From Chytridium lagenaria (lineage: Eukaryota; Chytridiomycota; Chytridiomycetes; Chytridiales; Chytridiaceae): a stretch of 64,000 nt of DNA. The notes below the pieces were generated by a model, which was not told where the DNA came from, searched no databases, and saw only the letters and a list, made by a program, of their open reading frames with translations. The DNA is taken from the NCBI GenBank assembly GCA_025449115.1, contig JAHLKC010000094.1:62001-126000 (forward strand). Direction: 5' to 3'. Positions 28,975 through 40,369 of this stretch are shown piece by piece (within the stretch, counting starts at the first letter, position 1; the number at the start of each line of letters is the position of its first letter). The position numbers and the translations under genes were made by a program.

Positions 28975-30242
28975 TTAAGTTCATGGAAGACATCAAGGCG
29001 CGGGTGGGGATATGGATGATGTGGGCATCAGGAGAGTTTGTATACGAGGTTTGTGAGAGGTTTGGGGAAGCTGCGACTTGATATTGTTGGGTTGCAACCT
29101 CTGTCAGCCGAGTCGTCTGCATGAGGTGTAATTTGAGGCTTCTCGAAATTACTGATCTCAACGGGGATGATACTATTTATCAAGCAAGCGCTTTTGCACT
29201 TTGCCTTTATTTAATTTTTTATAATTATATTAAGACTAATTACTGTCGAATATCAATTTTGGGTTGACCTTAACGGTTAAACATGTATAAGAGCCTTTGT
29301 ATTTATCCGTTCTTATCTCTTAATTCTGACTGGAACGCAGGCTTCTTGAAGGTTTCGAAGACACCATAATAATAATGTACTCGAAAATCGGTAGCGGCGA
29401 GTAAGAGACGGCCGTAGTGTTTTACGCCGTCAGCAGGATCGCCCTCCACATTGGTGGCTCTTTGGCGAAGGTTTTGGTTTCCATTCATTGCCAGCCGCCC
29501 ATCGGCCAGAAGGTGTTTCCAAAAAAGAAAAAAAGGAGAATCAACCAACCAAAACGCGTGGATTATAAACTCCGTCGAATATAGCCACGAAAATCGGAGA
29601 AAAGCAAAGCAATTTGATTCGCCAGTTCCCCACACAACCCACCTCCTCACCATGTCCGTCCTTGCGAAATATCTATGGAAATTGCGTAAATGGGTCTGGC
29701 GCTGCTTCCGATGTAACAGCACCTCCCTTTTGGAAGTGCAATGCGACTGCCCCCCCCACCTGCTACCCCAAACGTGGAAGGAAGCATGGACGGCAGTGCA
29801 CGTCAAACACGTCTGTCGGACTTGCGCCAAACACAGAACACACCCAGATCTCAATGACTTTCTTTCTTTTTTGTCGGGCTGGGGAATGGTCGGATCCACC
29901 TTTTATTATCTCCTTCCTTTCTCATCTCTCTCGATCCCCACATTGCTACCCCATCGTCTCCCTCATCGCGCAGGAACTGGGATGCGGGGGGCCCCACGTC
30001 TCACTGAATTCAGTCATTCAGTCATGATGCCTTATTATAATTATTTAAACCCGCCCGAGGCGGTGGGGGAGAGACAGTGGGGCCTCCTTTACGTCTCTCA
30101 CCGATATAAAAGAAGACCGCGACTACCACAACCCCTTTTCTTCATCCCTCACATCCATCCACCTTAGGTTAGAACCAGCTTCCTGACCACCGGGCGATCC
30201 CAACACATCCTCGCAGTCTAACTCCCATACCTCATATAAAAA
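28975..30242. other. Intergenic region with weak open frames and a TATA box
   Basis: Spacer before the aminopeptidase. A TATAAAA at 30105-30111 lies 132 bp upstream of its ATG. On the plus strand, an ATG at 29652 opens about 170 codons (MSVLAKYLWKLRKWVWRCF...) with several CxxC pairs, but it runs into the aminopeptidase promoter. I see no known family. Confidence 0.4.
29303..29488 (-). CDS. Unrecognised small open frame
   Basis: From the ATG at 29488, 61 codons read MNGNQNLRQRATNVEG, then HYGRLLLAATDFRVHYYYG and a KKPAF end. The composition looks protein-like and the frame stays open upstream to 29899. I do not recognise it. It overlaps a plus-strand open frame, so only comparison with relatives can decide. 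Confidence 0.25.
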   Translation of the reverse strand: MNGNQNLRQRATNVEGDPADGVKHYGRLLLAATDFRVHYYYGVFETFKKPAFQSELRDKNG

Positions 30243-32088
30243 ATGCTTTTGGTTTCTGCCACCGCTATCCTCCTGGCCGTTTCTGCTGCGGCCCTCCGTA
30301 CCCCTCCCATGGGATTCGAGAGGCGTGAGGAGTACCACGCCGAGACTTCACCCTGAGCACCAGCTTTGCTGCTCTCAACCAAGGGCCCAGCCGTTCCCAT
30401 CACCATTCCCTCTGTCCCGGCTTTCCAGTCCGTCATCAAGCCAATGATCAACACCATCTCTCAGGAGGACTTGAACGCTTGGATATCAGGCTCACCCAGT
30501 TCCCCGAGCGTTACTACAAGAGTCAGAACGGTGTTGCTGCTGCCGTTTGGGTAAGTTTTAGTTTTCTCCATGCTTCAAGTCTTTACCGCACTTGTTCTGA
30601 CCTGCTGCATATACATTAGATTAAGGACCAGGTCTCTGCGTTGACGGTCCCCCGCCGGCACCAAGCTCAGCGTCAGCTTATACAACCACTCTTGGAAGGT
30701 TCAACCCTCCGTCATTGCTCGCTACGAGCCTATCACCCCCACTGGACAGACCGGCATTGTGATCACCGGCAGTCACTTCGGTGAGTTCTACTTTCGGCTC
30801 ATTATGTCGTTTAGTCTAATACACTCTCACCTTATGCTAATTATATTTTACATTTAAGACACCATCGCTTTCGGAGGTACCAAACCTGAGGTACATACTT
30901 AATATCTACCATATTCTTCTGCCTTTCGTTTATGCCCAAACGTCTTTCCACTCGTCAGTGTTCTAATTAACATTTCGCTTTTCCTCATCTTCATTTAATC
31001 AACAGCCCAACTTGAACCCTGCCGCCGATGATTGTGCCTCTGGATCTGGAGTTGTTTTCGAGGCACTCCGCACCCTCACCAAGAACGGCTTCATCCCTGG
31101 TCCGTCCCATCGAGTTCCACTGGTACGCTGCTGAGGAGGAGGGTCTTTACGGATCCGACGAGATCGCTGAGGCCTACGCATTGGCTGGCACCAAGGTTGT
31201 TTCGTACCTTAACCTCGACCAGTCTGGCTGTAAGTGTCTTGGCTGTTTCTGCTTCGGCTCGTTGTCCTAAACCTCAGACGACTAATGGTTTCCTTTAACT
31301 TTAGATGTGAAGGCTGGAACTACGCCCATCATGGGCATCCTTACGGACTACACCACCACCGCCTCCACCGCGTTGATGAAGAACGTTGTCACTACTTACA
31401 CCAACCTTCAGTGGGTTGCCTCCAAGTGCGGATATGCCTGCACTGACAACGCGGCTTGGTACAACCACGGTTACGAGGCCGCTATCGCCTTCGAGTCCTC
31501 TATGGCTAACGCCTTCCCCTACAACGACCGTGTTACGTCCACCAACGGCTTCCTTGACACCATTGACAGGCTGGACTTCCCCCATATCAAGGAGTTCGTC
31601 AAGTCGACCATCGGATACATTGTAGAGCTTTCCCTTACCGGCTCGGCGACCACCCCCGCTCCCTCCCCGGTCCCTACCACCACTGTCGCTCCCGCCCCAG
31701 CCACAACGGCCACCATCACTGTCGCACCCACCCTCTCCGTCGTCGTCCTCACTAAGATCCCCACCGTTGCTGGTACCCTGCCCCCGTCGTGTCTGGCGTC
31801 ACCACAGTTACTCTCACCGTCGCTCCCACCGTCGCCGTCTCCGTCGCCACTGCTGCCGCCTTCAACGGTGCCAACCTTGTCCGTCGCGCTGTGACCACCA
31901 CCGTCACCGTCACCGTTGGCCCCTCTGTTGCCCTGTCAGTCGCGACTGCTGTCCCCGCCGCCCTTGTTCGTCGTGGCGGAGCTGGTTCCCCCACCCCTGC
32001 TCCCACCACCACCGTCCCCCCCGTGGCAAGCAAGACCACTGTGGCCTTCACCGTTGCTCCCACTCTCAGCCTCAAGATTGTGAACTAG
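30243..32088 (+). CDS. Secreted M28 aminopeptidase with repetitive C-terminal tail
   Basis: A zinc exopeptidase removing N-terminal residues outside the cell. The start has a signal peptide, MLLVSATAILLAVSAAALR. The catalytic domain gives GSHFDTI (Zn His), AADDCASG (bridging Asp), AAEEEGLYGS (catalytic and Zn Glu) and LNLDQSGY (Zn Asp). The last zinc His, expected in a Y.HS.DT context, is replaced: the text reads YNDRVTSTNGFLDTIDRLDF. Introns follow TGG at 30550, split HF|D at 30781, and lie at 30890-31005 and 31229-31305. After residue ~390 the protein carries a Thr/Val/Ala/Pro tail with a repeated TT.T.TVAPT...SVATA unit (31690-32085). A frame change is needed near 30355, near 31100 and at about 31785. 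A TATA box lies at 30105. Confidence 0.85.
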
Positions 32089-32619
32089 ATTGTGGAAACT
32101 GTGTCGGGTTTATTGACCTACCCCTTCTCCTATCCCCCTAAACTGTTTGTCTTGTGAAAGCCTCATTGTTCCTTGTTTTAAATGACCTCTATCTTTTCTC
32201 AAACTGATAAAAGAATGTTCTTTTTTTTGCGCTCTTCGCACCTCTTGAATACCAAAAAAAATAAAAGAGAACTTGAATTATGCATTGCGCATTGACAGAT
32301 TATTGAAGTATGCATCATTTTGATAGTGTAGTGAGTATTAAGTGGAGTCTATCCTCTACGAAAGCTCTTTTATCGAGTAGTCTGCATCCCAGATCATTCG
32401 TCCACTGGGTGCACAGCCAGTTACCAAGTTTACAATATATTCCGTCATTGTCTTAACCTGGAGTCGCGTTGTGCCCTTCCTCATAGTTTCCAATCCTATC
32501 ATATTACCATCATCATCATCAGATTATCTGTCAGGCATAAGCACGTTCAGCTTCCAGCCTGCAGCTACCTAATTTCATTAAACTTCAAATTTGACGGTAG
32601 TTGAACATCGTCAATTCAG
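32089..32619. other. Intergenic spacer
   Basis: 3' flank of the aminopeptidase and promoter of DHX29. A T9 run lies near 32221. No gene or RNA seen. Confidence 0.5.
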
Positions 32620-35600
32620 ATGGGGCCTAAAAAGAAGAAGGCCGCCGGCCCTGTCAGAGGCTTCGCAACAACCAGTATTATCAAACCCAAAACGGTTGAT
32701 CCTCCTCCCGCATCTCCATCTCCACCACCTCCCCCGAACCTGATGCGCCTTTCACTGAACAAGCTGTTGAAGAGTCATGGGAGAACCAACCTGTTGTGCC
32801 TGTAGCTGCACATGCGGAGTCCAATGGAACTGAGGCAGATCCTGGTGGAGTTGGGGCCGATGAAAACGCCGCAGCAAAGATGTCATCTATTGCAATGAAC
32901 AAAGTGGATGCCGAGATCCGCATCGCCGAAGCCAAACGCATCATTTTGGAGGAAGGCGGACATGTCGGAGATGGATTGAGAGTTGGGGCTGCCCTTGAGA
33001 GGGAAGTTCGGAACATTTGTGCGGAGGCTCTCAAGTGGCTCACGCCTGCCCCACATGCTGTAGCGATGGAAAACGGAAGCGTTGCTCCAGAGGTTGCATG
33101 TGACGTATTGATGTTGGAGAGGTTGGGCTTTGCAGGAGACGTTTGCGAGCAAGCAATGAAGGAAACTGGGGGCTTTGGGTTAGCTGAATGTGTCGATTGG
33201 GTATGCTTATAGGTCTCCCTACCACTTCTGACGGGAAAGTCGTTCGCTAAATTTAATGGCTTTTAACGTTGTGGTACTTTAGATATGCGTGAATGTGCCA
33301 GGAGACCAACTGCCTCCTGGGTTTGCGGACAAAGTAAATTTGGATTCCGGTTCGTTTAATATATCTTTATTTTTCTTTTCTGTTTTCATCATCAGGTACT
33401 TTCTAAAGTACACTTTATAGAAGAGGCAACGTTGAACCTTGTTGGGGCTACCCCTCGAGCAGCCAATGAAGTATCTGCAGTGACGTTTACACTTAGCAAG
33501 TCTACAGAGCCTCCTGCCGCAACTCCCGCCCCTGAACTATCTAAAACGACAACAGTCGACTCGAAACTCAAATCCCGAATTCTCCAGCTCACATCTCTTT
33601 CTGACGATGAACTTGACGACCTCGAACCTCTTCATGCTCCCAAGCTCCCTCTCTATTCTGAACACGCGCTCCTCCACATTCAGACTGACGAACTCAAAGT
33701 CGACCTTGCAAAGCATAAAGCGGCGGGGATGCCGCCGCCATGAAAAAAGCCGGAGCTGCTTTAAAAAAGGTTATGGGGAGGATCAAGGAGGTTGAGACAG
33801 AACGCGGGTGGACTGAAAAAGTGAAAAGGAAGGCGGATGTCGAATACGCCCGCTTGATTAGGGAACGGGTCAGAGTTGGTGTTGAGGAAGAGGCTGCGGA
33901 GGTGAAAGCTGAAGTAAAGGTCGAGGAACCGATACATCACGATGATGATGATGATGATGATAATGAAGGCATCGGTGGACTTTTCACTGAAGAACCCTCG
34001 ACACCTGCACCTCAACCTGTTGCTATATTTGGACTTGCCAGTGACTCTTCTCTCGTTGCCTATTCCTGCATCATGGACTGGAAAGACGCCCAAAGTCATG
34101 TTTCGTGAACACTGTGTAAGGATGTCGAGGAAACGCGAAGGTGAAATATGAAAAAGTGAATGTTGGACATGGGAGGGTTAGAGCGCGTGTTAAGGTCTCT
34201 GGGGTGGTCGGGCGTGAAGGGTGGACTGTTGAAGAACCTCAAAACTATGTTTGGGGATGTGAGAGAGGCTGAGGAGTATATTTCGGTGTGTTTTTTTAAG
34301 TTCGCCGCGCTTTTTTTTTAACAATTTTTAGACAATTGCTCTCTATCAAGAGTCGTCGCACCTTCCTCTTTACAGATCTTTGCCGCCACCTTCATCGAAG
34401 CGTGTGGCTTGAGCGCGAATCCCGTGACAAGGCCGCCTCCTCTCAACCCCTTCGAGATGCCGAAACGCAGCGTTTGGCCTTCCTTAACGATTTATTGAAG
34501 ACATGGAAATCTGGCAACGCAGCATTCTTACCAACAAAAGACGGGGCCAAAAAAATTATTGGGAAGAGGAAAAGGAGGCGGAGATGGAGGTTTAGCGTAG
34601 ATGCTGAGGACGCCGTTCGGTTGAAGGAGGTTTTGGAACGACGACGGAAGGGAGAAGGTTGGAGGAGATTGAGGGAGATTAGGGAAGGTTTGCCGGTGTT
34701 TGGGAGGAGGAAGAGGTTTGGAGATCTTGGAAAGGTGCAGGGTTTTAGTAGTGAGTGGAGAGACTGGTAGTGGGAAAAGGTGGGCGTTTTCTAATATAAT
34801 AACCCTGCTGTTTATATGTAGCTTATCTAAACAACTAAGCGAATTATTTTAGCACCCAGATCCCTCAATTTATTCTCGAACATATGATCGACACACTCCG
34901 TGGCCCTACAACTCAAATTCTCTGCACTCAACCCCGTCGTATCTCTGCAACATCCATCGCTTCTCGCGTTTCCGAAGAAATGGCTGATCCAATCCAGAAT
35001 AGCATCTCTGTAGGAAATACAGGCTCCCTCGTTGGCCATATCGTCCGCTTAGACGCACGAGTATCCCCATCAACACGACTCGTGTTTTGCACGACAGGCG
35101 TTTTACTTCGACGCCTTGAAACCGACCCGACGCTTACAGGCATCAGCCATATTGTTGTCGATGAAGTGCATGAGCGTAGTCTAGATACCGACTTCCTCCT
35201 CGTTCTTATCCGAAGACTTTTGATAACGCGAACGGATTTGAAAGTTGTCCTTATGAGCGCTACAGCGGATGCAGAGAGATTCGCGTCTTATTTTAGGGGA
35301 GTTGGGGACGTGCCGGTTTTGACGGTGCCTGGACGGACTTACCCTGTCACGCAGATGTTTTTGGAAGAAGCGGTAGAGCACACGGGGTACGTGCTTGAGC
35401 GGGGCTCGGAGTTTGAGGTGAAGGCGAAGGGTGGCATTAGGAGGGATGTTGGGGTTACGGTTACAGGGAAAGGTGGAAAGGGGATTAGGATGAGAGTGGA
35501 GTGGGAGGAGGCCATTAAGCCAGCTATTTCTGCACCTGTAGGTGATGATGATTATGAAGATGATGATGAAGAAGATTTTGGCGCACAAGCGTTTGATGCA

Positions 35601-37700
35601 ACCAGAGTCTCGAAAGCGACGTTAGATACTTTATCGAGAATGGATCCTACGAAAATTAATTTGGAGCTTGTAGAGGCGCTTATAAGAAAGATTGTCGATG
35701 GGGAGTTGGAGGAGAGGTTGGAGATGGGCGAGGTAGTGTGTTGGTTTTCTTGCCGGGAATTGCGGAGATAAGACGATTGTATGATCGCTTGAGTCATGAG
35801 GGGGTTAAGGAGAATCGAGGGGGAAAGATGATAGTTATACCGTTGCATTCGCTTGTTGGGGCTGCCGAGCAGGCTTTGGGTAATTATCCATTTTTACAGT
35901 ATATTTTTAGTTTCCTCCATCTTTTCCGTAAAGTTGTTGTGCTGAATTCTAACGCTTCTTTCACAGCGTTCAAACCACCTCCTTATGGAAAACGAAAAGT
36001 TATCCTTTCTACCAATATTGCTGAAACGGGAATAACACTTCCTGATGTTGTTTATGTTGTAGACACATGTCGTGCGCGCGAGGTTTCCTATGACGATCGA
36101 CGACATGTCACGAGGCTTGGTGATGTGCTTATTGCGAGAGCCAATGGAGAGCAAAGACGGGGCAGGGCTGGGAGAGTTGGGCCGGGTGTTTGTTATCATC
36201 TGGTTGGGAGGGAAGTTTACGAAGGATTGGTGGGTGATCTTATATTCTTAAACCAACTTTTAGTTTTAGAGTGGTATAGCTTACTAACTTTTATATATTT
36301 TTTCTTGAAATCAGCCTAAACATCGACCGCCTGAGATATTGAGGCTCCCTCTTGAGGAACTTGTTTTGCGTGGTGTAGCAATGTTATCGCAAGGTCGTAA
36401 AGCTGGCGATCCGATGACTCAAATTGATATCTCATCGTTACTCGCCGAAGCCTTAGATCCGCCCCCCGCTAAGCACGTGGACCGAGCCGTCACTATCCTT
36501 AAGCAGGTATTCACCCACCACGCTTCCTTTCTTTTTTTTGCTAACATCATTAGATCCAAGCCCTCACTTTGCAAGCCACACTCACTCCTCTTGGGTCCAA
36601 GTTGGTTTCACTGCCAACGGATGCGAGACTTGGGAAGATGATTTTGCATGCGTGCGCGTTTAGATGTTTGGACCCAATTTTGACTGTAGCGGCAAGTCTG
36701 AGTTTGGGGAAGGATCCGTTTGCGAAAAAGTTTGAAGATGTAGCGAGTGGCGGTGGGGCGAGCGGGGGTGGAGCTGGGAACTTTAAAACAGGTGATAATA
36801 CAATCTCTCTCCTTATGAATCCGTTTACTTACTATGGTTTAGTCGATTCCGATCTTCTTGCGATACATAACGCGTTTTCTGGATGGCGTAACGCTATTTT
36901 GGGAGGAAAGTCTTCGGCAAGAGACTTTGCGGCGAAGAATGGATTATCTTTTATGCAGCTAGTGCAGATTGAGGAGGCTAGGGCACAACTGTTGCGCGGT
37001 CTTGTCGATGCTGGAGCTATAGAAAAAGACGTTTTACTGGGGAAGAAGTGAGTTTACATTTCATTACTTTCTTCCAGATCTTTTCTTTCATCACTTTCTT
37101 TTAACCGCTGAGCTGAACTACCCTTTGTTGTATAGACTTCCATACCCTCTTCTCACCAGCATACCGGCATTATACTCTCAAAACATTACACCCTCTCTTC
37201 TACTTACCGTTCTCGCTACGGGCCTCTACCCTTCCATCCTCGTCCTTAAGCCTACTCCTTCTCACCTTCCCCAATTCCTAAATCCCCCACAAACGCCCAC
37301 TGACCGTGTCCGTATTCATCGTCGATCCATCCTACACGGTCAGCGCCTTCCTCCTGGCTTCTACGCCTCACACAGCGTCACCGGGGTTGACGTTGTAACA
37401 AAGTCTGGCGTCAAGATGACGGCGTGGGATTTGAATCGCGTTGGAAGTCTGGGTGTTTTGTTTGGAGGTAACGGCGAAATGGAAGTCTTGGTGAAAGGTG
37501 TCGGGGTAGGAGAAAAGCCTGGACGGTGGTATGTGAAATGCGTTGGGAGAACTGGGGGCCTTGTTGCGCGCTTTTTAGGTATTGTGAGACGTGGGGTTGA
37601 AATGAGAATGGAAAAAGGTCGGGGGAGTGAGGTTGAGGAGAAGGCGGTGGATCTCTTTATAAGGCTGGTGGAGGCTGAGGGGAAGGTTATGGGAATCTAG
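32620..37700 (+). CDS. DHX29: DEAH/RHA-box RNA helicase DHX29
   Basis: DHX29 binds the 40S ribosomal subunit and helps initiation complexes scan structured 5' leaders. The ATG at 32620 starts MGPKKKKAAGPVRGF. The N-terminal half has a UBA-like stretch (LMLERLGFAGDVCEQAM), acidic and coiled regions, the DHX29-type WTGKTPK motif (about 34075) and a LPLYRSLPPPSSKRVWLE segment. The helicase core follows: GETGSGKSTQIPQF (motif I, split by an intron at about 34782-34853), TQPRRISA, VDEVHERSLDTDFL (motif II), LMSATADAERF (III), STNIAETGITLPDVVYVVD (V) and EQRRGRAGRVGPG (VI). Winged-helix, ratchet and OB-fold regions run to the stop at 37700. Single-base frame changes occur near 32733 (a C run), 34075, 34150, 34715 and 35735. 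An acidic GAT repeat lies at 33938-33963. Confidence 0.9.
33938..33963 (+). repeat. GAT trinucleotide repeat (poly-Asp)
   Basis: Consecutive GAT codons encode an Asp run in the N-terminal half of DHX29. Confidence 0.9.
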
Positions 37701-38112
37701 GGTGGGTTTTTTGGTGTTTTTTTAAGGCGGCGCTTTCGTTAACATTTACTGGCATTTACTGGACTCGACAGAGCCGGATCCTATGGCTGCGTACACCACC
37801 GTCTTTTGTTCTGTTTGTCTCCCTCTTTGCCGTCTGATCTGTGCGGTGTTATAATTAGGAAATAACAAGGACGTTTCCCTTCTTTATCGCGCCTACAGTC
37901 ATACCGTTTTTCAAGTAAGGCCTATTTACATCAATATCACGTTTGGTATCTGGCCCTGTTGATTATTTGTGCTGTCCCTTTTAGTTGTCCTCAAAATTCA
38001 GGATGCTGAGCATCGACCGCTTTATATATGCGAAACAGAAAGCTAACACGTTGCTGAGCTAAGGTATCAATAAACAAATGATAAGATTTATATAAGCAGT
38101 ATGTGCACTTAT
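37701..38112. other. Intergenic spacer before the inverted repeat
   Basis: Unique sequence between DHX29 and the left inverted-repeat arm. It is not found near the right arm, so it marks the outer edge of the repeat. No gene seen. Confidence 0.5.
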
Positions 38113-38147
38113 TTTATTGGGTATGTCAAAGTTCAACAAGAGTTGAT

Positions 38148-38173
38148 GGCCGCTTGGACGTCAAACGTGGGCC
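38148..38173 (-). promoter_or_regulatory. Type I 3' hairpin downstream of gene A
   Basis: On the minus strand GGCCC-ACGT-TTG-ACGT-CCAAGC-GGCC. The outer GGCC arms and the inner ACGT arms can each pair. The same element follows genes F, G and L and a relic gene, with changes that keep the inner pairing. Confidence 0.55.
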
Positions 38174-38231
38174 TTGAAGGAAAGAAGGTAAGGCTGCCGA
38201 AGGAGCATGGAGACGTAAATTGCTCGATGAT

Positions 38232-38354
38232 TTACTGATTGGAAGCCGTGGTGGAGGTGGTAGGCTTGGTGGCGGGAGTACGTTTGCTCGAGATGGTCTT
38301 GACGGCACCGGCGGCAACGATGGTGGTCATGGGGACGTTGGAGAAGGAAGGCAT
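38232..38354 (-). CDS. MPSF peptide A (40 residues)
   Basis: ATG at 38354, stop TAA at 38232. The peptide starts MPSFSNVPMTTIVAAGAVKT and ends ISSKRTPATKPTTSTTASNQ: a hydrophobic, helix-like first half and a basic Thr/Pro/Ala-rich tail. Its mirror partner L in the right arm has the same 40 residues. A TATAATAA lies about 96 bp upstream (38450-38457, reverse). It is divergent from gene B. I do not recognise the family; the peptide has no cleavable signal sequence and no cysteines. Confidence 0.75.
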   Translation of the reverse strand: MPSFSNVPMTTIVAAGAVKTISSKRTPATKPTTSTTASNQ

Positions 38355-38886
38355 TTCTTGAGAGTTGGTTTGAGTGTGAAGGAGACTTTGGGAGATGTTG
38401 ACTTTTGATGTTGTTGTGAATGTGGGAAGTAGTGGGTGATGGAGGGGTGTTATTATAGTAAAATTAATAACCCTTTTAACCCTCATAAACATTTTTCAAC
38501 TTTTTTGAGAAAAGTTTAAGGGTTTGTCAGGAAAACAGTGCAAGACACAAACCCTAGTTTTTAAGTTATGAGCATGCGTCAGGTTAAGCCATTGTTGGTT
38601 GGATCTTCCATCGTGGCGATATTCGTTGTGGCGATGCGTCCTTCAACTTCGGGACATATCTAATTATCCGCGTAATGACCTGTGGTGAAGTCGTGAGACT
38701 CTCCAGTCTCCACGTATCGTTAACTAGGGTTGACGCTAACCCTCATAGGCGGATATAAAAAGGCTCCCTGTCATTACTCTGTTTCCTATTACCACTCAAC
38801 GCAACAGCCTTTCATCTCTTTGACCTTCAAGTCTTTACACAAACACCTCTCAACAGTCAAACCACCCTCTCAATAAATCACTAAAA
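38355..38886. promoter_or_regulatory. Bidirectional promoter A/B
   Basis: TATA boxes on both sides: 38450-38457 (for A) and TATAAAA at 38754-38760 (for B). The doubled element TCGTGGCGAT/TTGTGGCGAT lies at 38611-38635. AGGGTT words lie near each gene (38551 reverse, 38726). The 5' leader of B is long and pyrimidine/A-rich. Confidence 0.6.
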
Positions 38887-39004
38887 ATGCCTTCATTCTC
38901 CAACGTCCCCATGACCACCATCGTCGCCGCCGGTGCCGTCAAGACCATCTAACAAGCGTACTCCCGCTACCAAGCCTGCAACAACCACCCCTGGCTCACT
39001 CTAA
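38887..39004 (+). pseudogene. MPSF peptide B, 2-base deletion
   Basis: The ATG at 38887 opens MPSFSNVPMTTIVAAGAVKT-I and then meets TAA, because ACCATCTCTAAC of partner K reads ACCATCTAAC here. Without that loss the frame would continue, as in K, through a TPATKPATTTPGSL tail to the TAA at 39002-39004. As written it makes a 21-residue peptide. TATA box at 38754. Confidence 0.65.
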
Positions 39005-39738
39005 TTATCACCAATCTATCAAGACTGGTTCTTTCGCAAGCGTTTTCCTATTTCGTCGTGTTCAAGGGTCCGATTTTGCGACCATTTTCATCGATATACC
39101 ATGTCTATCTCTCATGTATAATCTCGCATAATTATACCCCAATAACATATTATTGAATTATTATCATATAAATTATTGTTTTTTCATAAGACAGTGTTTC
39201 AATTTAAGTGCGATGATAATATGGAGGATATGACATACATCAGCTCTGTGTGTTTAGTCCATACGCATCCCCGATAGTTATGCATCTCTTCGGCGTTGAA
39301 AGTTTGTTTGCTCTTCCATTCTGGTTCATCTTCTTATTTGAACGACCATTTTGCGAATAATTCTTAAAGAGCTTGCAAAAGAAAAAACGAAGCGTGAACA
39401 ATGTAGAATAATTTATAACGTTGAACAGCAGTTATTACGAGAGGATGGCATCGTATTTATTGAATTGTACTTTAATGGCTCATGATCATAGCTTCAATTT
39501 CCCTGGCGTGCGACTCTTGCGGTGCGACTCTTGCGGCCCATATTTAATTATGGGTGGGATAGGCATCTTGACCTCACGGCGCCATTTTGTGAAGGGATCA
39601 AAAGATGGCGGGATCCCATTGTTCGACCGACGTCAAGGTTCCGACTGAAGGTATATTATGATTCACTTGGTGGTGTCGTCATAAGTATTGATCTTTGTTG
39701 TTGTTTCAAGAAAGCGTTTACTGGTTTGATGAAGTCTT
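39005..39738. other. Spacer between pairs A/B and C/D
   Basis: Contains the B-type 3' element (CAAGGGTCCGATTTTGCGACC, 39062-39082). From 39180 on, the stretch is almost identical to 59240-59780 in the right arm. A 75-codon frame (39421-39648) is open in both arms but lacks a proper ATG at its start. A 13-base direct duplication (GCGACTCTTGCGG) lies at about 39508-39533. Confidence 0.6.
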
Positions 39739-39840
39739 TCAGTCAGGAGTTGAGGCGGAAGCTGCGGTGCGCTTGGCGTTCGTGATGGATTTGACGGCAC
39801 CGGTTGCAACGATGGAGGTGGTCATGGGGAAGGAGGGCAT
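39739..39840 (-). pseudogene. MPSF peptide C, premature stop
   Basis: Second subfamily: MPSFPMTTSIVATGAVKSIT then NAKRTAASASTPD. Codon 34 is TGA where partner J has TTA (Leu). Beyond it the reading frame would end in KTSSNQ and TAA as in J. TATAAAA at 39942-39948 (reverse), about 100 bp upstream. Confidence 0.65.
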
Positions 39841-40253
39841 GGCTGATACTTGGTTTTTGGGTGGGTTGAGTGTGTTTTTGTTAAAGGTGAAGTTGAGGTT
39901 GGCTGTGACGAGTGATAGAGATACAGATGAATTGGTTCCCCTTTTATAAGAGAAAACTATAGCATGCGTTTTGAGGGGTGGTTACTTGTTGGTATGGGAG
40001 GTTGTTCAGACGTTTTGTTTTCATGGATTTGACAAACCCCATGAAACCCTGAACGATTCTGTCTTCTGCGCTCGACTTTGCCTCCACGCAAAAAAACACG
40101 CCAACATCCATTCTAAATCCAAACGTGATATTGGTTCTTCAGCTGGTATAAAAGCAGAGGGTTTATTATCATACTTTTTCTCTCCTACATACCAACCAAC
40201 AACAACAAACCATCGCATTCCGCACTTCAACCAACCCACTCAAACCACCAACA
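39841..40253. promoter_or_regulatory. Bidirectional promoter C/D
   Basis: TATA boxes at 39942-39948 (for C) and TATAAAA at 40147-40153 (for D). It lacks the doubled ATCGCCACGA element of the other pairs. A CATGGATTTGACAAACCCCATG near-palindrome lies at about 40022-40043 and recurs in promoter I/J. Confidence 0.55.
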
Positions 40254-40369
40254 ATGCCTTCATTCCCTATGACCACCTCCATCGTTGCCACCGGTGCCAT
40301 AAGTCCATCTCCAAACGCTCGTCTCCCGCAACATCCGCATCCACGACGTCCACTACATCCGCTCAATGA
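40254..40369 (+). pseudogene. MPSF peptide D, frameshifted
   Basis: The ATG at 40254 reads MPSFPMTTSIVATGAI and then leaves frame. Compared with partner I, two single bases are missing in CATAAGTCC (CATCAGGTCC in I). The original stop TGA lies at 40367-40369. TATA box at 40147. Confidence 0.6.

Noticed and set aside
29451..30167. 238-codon plus-strand frame
   Set aside because: It runs through the TATA box and leader of the aminopeptidase, lacks a known domain and is overlapped by an equally long minus-strand frame.
33761..34099. Minus-strand frame with a poly-Ile run
   Set aside because: Antisense of the GAT repeat in DHX29.
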